Shown one piece after another: positions 32,191-37,711 of a stretch of DNA of 37,711 bases (its first letter is position 1; every line of letters starts with the position of its first letter). Under the pieces are notes generated by a model that saw only the letters and a program-made list of their open reading frames with translations, ran no database searches and was not told where the DNA came from. The DNA is from Avimonoglobus sp965151315. GTDB lineage: Bacteria > Bacillota > Clostridia > UBA1381. The translations under genes and the position numbers were made by a program. Where the stretch lies: NCBI GenBank assembly GCA_965151315.1, contig CBCTZG010000024.1:1-37711 (forward strand), read 5' to 3'.

Positions 32191-34237
32191 ACGCGTCTTT
32201 GATTGGGAATGTAACAATGACTTTAAATAAATCGCCGTCCCGCCGGATGATCAGCCGGCCGCCCATAGCTTCCACATAGCTTTTCGCGATGGCCAGACCA
32301 AGTCCGCTCCCTTCTGTGGACCGGGCCGCATCGCCCCGGACAAACCGCTCTGTAATCTCCTCTTCGTCAAAATCCATGGCGTAGTTGGCAATATTTTTAA
32401 TCTCCGCCTGGACCTGGCCGCCTTCCGCCTTCAAGGACAAATAAATCCGGGTATTTTCCAGCGTGTATTTCAGGCAGTTTCCGATCAGGTTCTCAAACAC
32501 CCGGGAAAGCTTTTTCCCATCCGCCAGAATATATACCTCCCGTTCCGGCAGGCTGGTATGAAGCTGGAATTTTGACGCCTGGATATTGGAGTCGAATTCA
32601 GCCAAGGTCTGCTTTAAAAGCAGCGTCATATCGATTTTTTCCCGCTGGATCGTTTCGGTTCCGCTCTGTACCTTGGAAATATCAAACAGGTCGGCAGTCA
32701 GGTTTTTCAGCCGCTGGCTCTTCTGTTTAATGATCGCCGCGTAATCATTGGCTTCCTCCGGTTTCAGCTCCTCCTGACATAGAAGGTCGGCATAGTTGAT
32801 GATAGATGTCAGCGGGGTTTTCAGGTCATGGGATACGTTGGTAATCAGCTCTGATTTCATCCGTTCCGCCTTAATCTCATTCTCCAGGGACTTGGCCAGT
32901 CCCTCCCCAATATAGTTCATATCCTCGGCGATGGCCTGCATCACGCCGGCCGGACAGTCCGTGATTTTATATTCCAGCTCGCCCCCCCGGATTTTGGCAA
33001 TCCCCTGGCGGATGCTTTCAAAGCCCTCGATCCGTTTGATCAGGAAGGTTACGGCAATGCCTAAAAGCACCACTGCGCATAAAAACGCCAGGATCCCCTC
33101 ACTGTAATCGATCATTACGCCGAACATCACCGCCAGAATAAACAGCGCCCCTGAATAGGCCACAAATAACAGGATCACATTCCGGGTTTTATAGTTTTTA
33201 AATATGCTGTTCCATATCGTATCTTTCGTTTCTTTCAAAATTTTCCATACTTTTTTCAAGCCGGAAATCCCCCAGCCCAGGATCTTCTTTACCCAGTTCC
33301 AGCCCCACCGTATGATCCGCGCCGCCAGATTCCAGCAAAACCGGATTACGGTTACGATCAGCGACCGCTTTACAAAGGACCGGTTCTTCATATTCCGGAC
33401 AAGGGCCAGTGTAAACAGGAGGCAAAGCCCAGTGCCGCCGGCGGCAGCTGCCGCTGCCAGGCCATAAATCAGGGATGGCAGCGTCCCTCCCAGAAAAATA
33501 GGCTCCAGGATACAGAAAAACATCGCTGTCAGCCCGGCCAGTATGGCCGCGAGAAAGCCAAGGTCTAGTTCCACATACATCCGGTCAATCAGAAGCATAT
33601 GGATTTCCTCATCCACAGGCTGCCTGCCCGCTACCCATAAAAGATAAATGAACGCCAGCAGCCCCGCTAAAAACAGGATGCCCAGCTGCCACAAGGCCTC
33701 GTCAGTCTTGGCTTTTGCCGCGGTCCATTCCTGCTCCATCTGCGAATACGCTTCGTCGTCCATCCGCAGATACAGTGTTTGGATCGAATCGCCCTGGATA
33801 TATTGCCGTAAATGCATATTTTTGTTTTCAGGGAACTGCCGGACCTCCCCGTCTTCATAGGCGGCCCAAGCCCGCCCGGTTTGAAGCGTCCCTTGTTCCC
33901 CTGCCGGGATGTTAGTCCATACACCGCCCTTTTTATCTACGGCATAATATTCCATATCTTCCCCGTCCGCCTGTAAATGCCGGGTCAGGTTTTGCTGGGC
34001 TTGGACAGGATCCGCATTATTCACCACTACATTCCTGGCATAAGCATCGATCCAGTTAACCGTAGATGTAAACCGGTCCGCTACCCGGTAGCTGTTTTGA
34101 AACTGATCCTCAAACAGATAAATAAACTCTGTTTTTAGAAATGTACTCATTAAAATTTGCACCGTAAAGCCGGAAGCGGCGATACACAGAATCACCGCGA
34201 TCAGCTTCAGCGGGAACGCTCTTGCCACACGTTTCAT
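32189..34237 (-). CDS. Membrane sensor histidine kinase, VanS-like
   Basis: A 682-residue sensor kinase. One N-terminal helix is followed by an extracytoplasmic region (about 35-190) and a helix near 190. More helices follow (about 220-300), then a long Trp- and Lys-rich amphipathic linker (about 300-350) and two final helices (about 355-410). A HAMP-like segment leads to the H-box NVSHDLKTPL with phospho-acceptor His470. The ATPase domain has the N-box FENLIGNCLKYT and the G2 box GSGLGLAIAKSY. The sensor half is far longer than in ordinary VanS proteins. It overlaps the response regulator gene by four bases (ATGA), so the two form a pair. The signal is unknown; a cell-envelope stimulus is the best guess. 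Confidence 0.92.
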   Translation of the reverse strand: MKRVARAFPLKLIAVILCIAASGFTVQILMSTFLKTEFIYLFEDQFQNSYRVADRFTSTVNWIDAYARNVVVNNADPVQAQQNLTRHLQADGEDMEYYAVDKKGGVWTNIPAGEQGTLQTGRAWAAYEDGEVRQFPENKNMHLRQYIQGDSIQTLYLRMDDEAYSQMEQEWTAAKAKTDEALWQLGILFLAGLLAFIYLLWVAGRQPVDEEIHMLLIDRMYVELDLGFLAAILAGLTAMFFCILEPIFLGGTLPSLIYGLAAAAAAGGTGLCLLFTLALVRNMKNRSFVKRSLIVTVIRFCWNLAARIIRWGWNWVKKILGWGISGLKKVWKILKETKDTIWNSIFKNYKTRNVILLFVAYSGALFILAVMFGVMIDYSEGILAFLCAVVLLGIAVTFLIKRIEGFESIRQGIAKIRGGELEYKITDCPAGVMQAIAEDMNYIGEGLAKSLENEIKAERMKSELITNVSHDLKTPLTSIINYADLLCQEELKPEEANDYAAIIKQKSQRLKNLTADLFDISKVQSGTETIQREKIDMTLLLKQTLAEFDSNIQASKFQLHTSLPEREVYILADGKKLSRVFENLIGNCLKYTLENTRIYLSLKAEGGQVQAEIKNIANYAMDFDEEEITERFVRGDAARSTEGSGLGLAIAKSYVEAMGGRLIIRRDGDLFKVIVTFPIKDA

Positions 34238-34941
34238 TGGATTCCCTCCTGTTTTTGAATTTTATAGCCGATCCCCCAAACCACCTTTAAATACCGCGGT
34301 TCCTTGGGATTGATCTCAATCTTCTCCCGGATATGCCGGATATGTACGGCAATGGTATTATCGCTGACAACATTATCCTCATTCCATACCCGCTGGTAAA
34401 TCTCATCCGCCGAAAACACCTTGTTGGGGTTTTTGCATAAAAGCTCTAATATTTTATATTCGATCGGTGTCAAGCGCGTTTCCGCACCGTCCACGGTCAC
34501 CGATTTTTTATCCGTATCCAGTATGAGTCCCCCGATCTCGATCTGCTTTTCCGTAGTACGCATAGCCCCCAGCGTGGTATACCGACGCAGCTGGGATTTC
34601 ACCCGGGCTACCATTTCCGAAGGGTTAAAGGGTTTCGTAATGTAATCGTCCGCGCCGGCGGTCAAGCCGTAAATTTTATCCGCGTCCTCAGATTTTGCGG
34701 AAATCAAAATGATTGGGATATTCTTTTTCTCCCGCACCTTTAAAAGTGTTTTGATCCCGTCCATTTCGGGCATCATGATGTCTAAAAGCATCAAATGGAT
34801 TTCTTCCGATATCGCCGCGTCCAGCGCGTCTAAGCCGTTATACGCCTTGATCACCCGGTACCCGTCAGCCCCCAGAAAAATGGCGATACTATCTACGATT
34901 TCCTTATCGTCGTCTACCACCAGTATTGTATATTGTTCCAT
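34234..34941 (-). CDS. OmpR/PhoB-family response regulator, VanR-like
   Basis: A 235-residue regulator. The receiver domain has the acidic pocket VVDDD (residues 8-12), the phosphorylation site Asp54 in LLDIMMPEMDG, and Lys in TKPFNP (about 104). The C-terminal winged helix has TPIEYKILELLCKNPNKVFS, VSDNTIAVHIRHIREKIE and LKVVWGIGYKI. The start at 34941 follows GAGGAGG. It partners the sensor kinase. The motifs AGADDYITKPF and VSDNTIAVHIRHIREKIE place it near VanR, but no resistance genes are adjacent. Confidence 0.95.
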   Translation of the reverse strand: MEQYTILVVDDDKEIVDSIAIFLGADGYRVIKAYNGLDALDAAISEEIHLMLLDIMMPEMDGIKTLLKVREKKNIPIILISAKSEDADKIYGLTAGADDYITKPFNPSEMVARVKSQLRRYTTLGAMRTTEKQIEIGGLILDTDKKSVTVDGAETRLTPIEYKILELLCKNPNKVFSADEIYQRVWNEDNVVSDNTIAVHIRHIREKIEINPKEPRYLKVVWGIGYKIQKQEGIQ

Positions 34942-34997
34942 CCCATTGACCTCCTCTGGTATTATTCTACCAAACAAATCTTATGTTTTCCCCAATA

Positions 34998-35013
34998 AAA
35001 TTCTTAAGAATTT
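34998..35013. promoter_or_regulatory. Palindrome upstream of the two-component operon
   Basis: AAATTCTTAAGAATTT is a perfect 16-base palindrome about 57 bases before the response regulator start. The -10 downstream (TAGAAT) has no good -35. It could be an operator for autoregulation. It is AT-rich, so chance is not excluded. Confidence 0.35.
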
Positions 35014-35022
35014 ATGAAAATG

Positions 35023-35053
35023 AAAAAGGCAAAAGAGAAACATCCCTTTCGCC
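35023..35053 (-). terminator. Terminator of the ispA-PAP2 transcript
   Basis: On the minus strand GGCGAAAG pairs with CTTTTGCC (one G-T pair), followed by TTTTTC. It lies 14 bases past the stop codon at 35067 and ahead of the two-component operon. Confidence 0.65.
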
Positions 35054-35066
35054 ATGGTATTCAACG

Positions 35067-35516
35067 CTATAGATGCCGGAGCACCGCAATCAGCGCTCCC
35101 AGCACCGCCCCGGCAAAAACCTCCACCGGCGTATGCCCTAAAAGCTCCTTGAGCTTTTTCTCCGTTCGGAAGAAATCTTCCTTTCCCCAAGTCTCCACAA
35201 TTCGGTTTAAAACCCGGGCCTGCCGGCCCGCTGCTCTCCGGACGCCGGCCGCGTCATACATGACGACCAACGCCAGCACGACAGTCACCGCAAACAATGT
35301 ACTGTCAAAGCCTTCGATCATCCCTACCCCCGCAGCCAGGCTGACCACAAAGGAGGAGTGAGAACTTGGCATACCGCCGGCACCTACAAACCGGCTGAAA
35401 TCCAGCCGCTTGTCTTTCAAAATCACAAACAGAACCTTCAGCACCTGCGCGACAAACCAGGAAATGACCGCGGTCACCAGTACTGAATCTCTGCAAAACG
35501 TCCAAAAATCGTTCAT
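35067..35516 (-). CDS. Divergent PAP2-family membrane protein (YuiD-like)
   Basis: A 149-residue protein with about four membrane helices. It has GGMPSSHSSFVVSLAAGVG, the PSSH variant of the acid-phosphatase motif typical of the divergent PAP2 (YuiD, DUF212) family, then YDAAGVRRAAGRQARVLN and LGHTPVEVFAGAVLGAL. Family members are uncharacterised; a role in lipid phosphate metabolism is a guess supported by neighbouring ispA. The start at 35516 has only a distant GGGG site. It lies 45 bases after ispA. Confidence 0.88.
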   Translation of the reverse strand: MNDFWTFCRDSVLVTAVISWFVAQVLKVLFVILKDKRLDFSRFVGAGGMPSSHSSFVVSLAAGVGMIEGFDSTLFAVTVVLALVVMYDAAGVRRAAGRQARVLNRIVETWGKEDFFRTEKKLKELLGHTPVEVFAGAVLGALIAVLRHL

Positions 35517-35561
35517 TGTTGAACTATGAACCCCTTTCAAAAATTGTCCAAGCCCTTTATC

Positions 35562-36443
35562 CTACGCCCGGCGGCCCAACAGATAAGCCGCCAGCGCTGT
35601 CAGCGCTTCCCCCCGGCCGACAAAGCCTGCCAGCGCCTCTACTGCTTTTTTCGTGTAATACTCCACCAGCTTTTCCGCCTGGTCTACACCATAGATCGTC
35701 ACATAGGTCGTTTTTCCGTTTTCCTGGTCGTTGCCCGTGGCCTTTCCCAGCTCACTGGAATTTCCGGTGACATCTAAGACGTCGTCTCGGATCTGAAAAG
35801 CCAGTCCCAAATTTTTACAATATTCATCTATAGCCTTCACCTCTGCCGCTGACCCGCCGGCGGCCACAGCGCCGATCTTCCCGGCTGCTCGGATCAGGGC
35901 CCCGGTCTTCAGCAGGTGCAGACAGGCCAACGTTTCAATGTCAATCTCCTTGCCGGCATTTTCAATATCAATAACCTGCCCGCCGATCATGCCTTCTGTA
36001 CCGGCAGCGCCGGAAAGGATCCGCAGAGCCTCTAAACTGACCGCCGGAGATAGATTTTGGAAGCGGCAGGCAATCTCAAAGGCCTTATTTAAAAGGGCGT
36101 CCCCAGCCAAAATCGCCATTCCCTCGCCGAACACCTTGTGGCTTGTCGGTTTCCCCCGTCGCAGGTCATCGTTGTCCATTGCCGGCAGGTCATCATGGAT
36201 CAGGGAATAGGTGTGGATCATCTCCAACGCGCAGGCAAATGGAAGCACATCCTCCGCGCTGCCCCCGCAAAGCTCACAGGCTAACAGCATAATCACCGGC
36301 CGGAGCCGTTTCCCGCCGGCAAACAGGCTGTATTCCATCGCTTCATAAATTTTTTCCTGCGGGCCCTGTGGATGCTCTAAGTACTTTCGCAGGGCATTGT
36401 CCGTCAAAGCCGCCTTTTCCTGTATGACCGCTTGTATATCCAT
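35562..36443 (-). CDS. ispA: Farnesyl (polyprenyl) diphosphate synthase
   Basis: A 293-residue enzyme that condenses isopentenyl and allylic diphosphates, feeding undecaprenyl and quinone-type lipids. GGKRLRP (about 45) and both Asp-rich motifs are visible: DDLPAMDNDDLRRGKPTSHK and QIRDDVLDVTGN, followed by GKATGNDQENGKTTYVTIYG. The gene order after xseB matches the usual Clostridial xseA-xseB-ispA arrangement. The start at 36443 is one base after the xseB stop, with AAGAGG upstream; a longer in-frame extension would be a shadow of xseB. Confidence 0.96.
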   Translation of the reverse strand: MDIQAVIQEKAALTDNALRKYLEHPQGPQEKIYEAMEYSLFAGGKRLRPVIMLLACELCGGSAEDVLPFACALEMIHTYSLIHDDLPAMDNDDLRRGKPTSHKVFGEGMAILAGDALLNKAFEIACRFQNLSPAVSLEALRILSGAAGTEGMIGGQVIDIENAGKEIDIETLACLHLLKTGALIRAAGKIGAVAAGGSAAEVKAIDEYCKNLGLAFQIRDDVLDVTGNSSELGKATGNDQENGKTTYVTIYGVDQAEKLVEYYTKKAVEALAGFVGRGEALTALAAYLLGRRA

Positions 36444-36444
36444 C

Positions 36445-36678
36445 TTATTCATCCTCTTGTAAAAAGTTTTGTTTTTCCATCTGTCCCGCCTCATTTTCCA
36501 GCAGCACCGATACCTTTTTCTCCGCATTGTCCAGCATCCGCTGGCAGCTCTTGGAGAGCTTAATCCCATTTTCAAAAAGCTTTAGGGCCTCGTCTAAGGA
36601 TGCATCTCCCCGCTCCAGCTTCTCCACGATTTCCTCCAGCTCCTGCATCGATTCCTCAAATGTTTTTGCCTTTGCCAT
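36445..36678 (-). CDS. xseB: Exodeoxyribonuclease VII small subunit
   Basis: A 77-residue protein with the full family pattern: FEESMQELEEIVEKLERGD, LDEALKLFENGIKL and CQRMLDNAEKKVSVL. Several copies bind the large subunit XseA to form the nuclease that degrades single-stranded DNA. The ATG at 36678 follows AGGAGG, 11 bases after the xseA stop. Confidence 0.97.
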   Translation of the reverse strand: MAKAKTFEESMQELEEIVEKLERGDASLDEALKLFENGIKLSKSCQRMLDNAEKKVSVLLENEAGQMEKQNFLQEDE

Positions 36679-36689
36679 TTGCCTTCCTC

Positions 36690-37694
36690 CTATTTGACAA
36701 CACAATCCGCCTGGCCATCGGCCAGCCGCAGGGTAAATTCCGTTCCAGGCCCCAGCTGTTTCACAGTTTTTACAATCCTCCCCGTCTGGTCGGTTGGAAT
36801 CGCAAAGCCGCGGGCCAACACTTTTAAGGGGCTCATAGCGTCTATTTTCCCGGAAACGCCGCCCAGCTGTTCCCGGCCCTGGGACAGCCGCAGCCGGATG
36901 CCCTGCTCCAGCCGTTTCACCAGGCCGTCCGTGTATTGGGCCTTATCCTGAAAATCCATCCGTATATCCGGCAGGGTCAGGCTATTGGCTTTCAGCCGTC
37001 TGGTCTCAATCTCCCGGAGAACGCTGACATGCAGCCGGTTTCCCATGGCCGCCAAACGATCCGCCAAAGCCGCCTTAGCAGGAACCGCAAGCTCCGCCGC
37101 CGCCGAAGGCGTCGGCGCGCGGAGATCCGCCGCAAAATCCGCGATCGTAAAATCCGTTTCATGACCCACCGCAGAAATCACCGGGATTGCCGAGGCAAAA
37201 ATCGCCCGGGCTACGCTTTCCTCATTGAAAGCCCACAAATCCTCAATCGAGCCACCGCCCCGGCCAATAATAAGTGTATCCACCATGGGATGCGCGTTGA
37301 AATACGCAATGCCCCGGCAGATATTCTCCGCCGCCCCGGCCCCCTGCACCAAGGACGGATAAATAATAATTTCCGCCAGCGGATACCGCCGGGTGAGCAC
37401 ATGAATAATATCCCGGACCGCCGCGCCAGTGGTGGCTGTAATTACGCCCACGGCTTTCGGAAAAGCCGGGATGGTTTTTTTTAACCGCTCGTCAAACAGC
37501 CCTTCCGATTCCAGCCGCTTTTTCAGCCGCTCATACGCGATATACAGCTCACCCACACCGTCCGGCGTCATTTCACTGATATATAGCTGATACGCGCCGC
37601 CGGCCTCATAGACGGAGATTCGTCCCCGGGCCAGCACCTTCATGCCATCCTCCGGCATGAACGGAAGCCGCATCGCCGCAGTTTTATACATCAC
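36690..37694 (-). CDS. xseA: Exodeoxyribonuclease VII large subunit, 5' part missing or interrupted
   Basis: The open frame gives about 334 residues: the end of the OB-fold (KVLARGRISVYEAGGAYQLY), the catalytic domain (AVGVITATTGAAVRDI, IIGRGGGSIEDLWAFNEE, ISAVGHETDFTIADFAADLRAPTPSAAAEL), a coiled-coil region and the C-terminal segment DAMSPLKVLARGFAI. Family members have about 400-450 residues, so 70-100 N-terminal residues are absent. The homology continues upstream of the first possible start: the codons before it read K-A-V in the family register, but are preceded by a TAG at 37703-37701, eight bases from the window edge. The family often has a hydrophobic residue there. Either the gene carries a nonsense mutation, or there is a sequence error. 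Confidence 0.85.
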   Translation of the reverse strand: MMYKTAAMRLPFMPEDGMKVLARGRISVYEAGGAYQLYISEMTPDGVGELYIAYERLKKRLESEGLFDERLKKTIPAFPKAVGVITATTGAAVRDIIHVLTRRYPLAEIIIYPSLVQGAGAAENICRGIAYFNAHPMVDTLIIGRGGGSIEDLWAFNEESVARAIFASAIPVISAVGHETDFTIADFAADLRAPTPSAAAELAVPAKAALADRLAAMGNRLHVSVLREIETRRLKANSLTLPDIRMDFQDKAQYTDGLVKRLEQGIRLRLSQGREQLGGVSGKIDAMSPLKVLARGFAIPTDQTGRIVKTVKQLGPGTEFTLRLADGQADCVVK

Positions 37695-37711
37695 AGCCTT
37701 CTATAAACCCC

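Noticed and set aside
32189..34941. Vancomycin resistance operon
   Set aside because: Only the sensor and regulator resemble VanS/VanR. No VanH, ligase or VanX homologue is adjacent.
35562..36575. Longer ispA frame starting at 36575
   Set aside because: The additional 44 residues are out-of-frame xseB sequence; the start at 36443 has proper spacing and the usual IspA N-terminus.
23813..37703. Reassignment of TAG as a sense codon, suggested by in-frame TAGs in the hydrolase and in xseA
   Set aside because: TAG is the normal stop of uxaC (8315), the GGDEF gene (4878) and the AraC gene (16359), each followed by non-homologous sequence or a terminator. The hydrolase also has a frameshift, so decay or sequence error is the simpler explanation.

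Overview
The window looks like a chromosomal segment of an anaerobic, fermentative member of the Clostridia (Bacillota). The evidence is strong purine-rich ribosome binding sites, a bifunctional AdhE, an NfnAB-type ferredoxin:NADP+ transhydrogenase, a long-form HPF, a collagen-like protein of the BclA type and an iron-sulfur fumarase subunit. Most genes are on the minus strand. No rRNA, tRNA or CRISPR array was seen.

Region 1 (about 1-5,050) looks accessory and is more AT-rich. At 31-1,522 lies a minus-strand block of small genes typical of Clostridial integrative conjugative elements: a replication-initiator-like winged-helix protein, a DUF3789-like membrane peptide, a Cys-rich small protein and a short, probably truncated secreted protein. 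It is followed by a strong promoter with a leader-like peptide and hairpin, a terminator element, a polytopic GT-C-like membrane protein and a membrane-bound GGDEF protein.

Region 2 (5,051-8,212) is one large gene fusing an EndoQ-like PHP nuclease to a UvrD/Rep helicase.

Region 3 (8,315-23,209) is carbohydrate catabolism in two AraC-controlled divergons around adhE. Divergon 1 encodes the D-glucuronate branch (uxaC, a UxuB/YjmF-type reductase, uxuA) plus two pairs of Gfo/Idh/MocA dehydrogenase and TIM-barrel sugar epimerase, with an AraC regulator reading away. Divergon 2 has epimerase, dehydrogenase and epimerase, with another AraC regulator. No transporter, glycosidase, KDG kinase or aldolase lies in the window. 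The dehydrogenase/epimerase pairs suggest oxidation-first processing of a glycoside, uronoside or cyclitol before entry to the uronate route. Between the divergons, adhE carries two sigma-A promoters, each followed by a Rex-like operator.

Region 4 (23,295-37,694) is mixed: a decayed alpha/beta hydrolase, a collagen-like protein with a sporulation-type promoter, nfnA-gltA/nfnB, an orphan fumarase alpha subunit, a very large double GT-C glycosyltransferase, hpf, a VanSR-like two-component system, a YuiD-type PAP2-like protein, and ispA-xseB-xseA. XseA is interrupted by an in-frame TAG near the right edge.

Functions come from reading motifs in the translated sequence, without database searches. 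Start codons were chosen from Shine-Dalgarno spacing.
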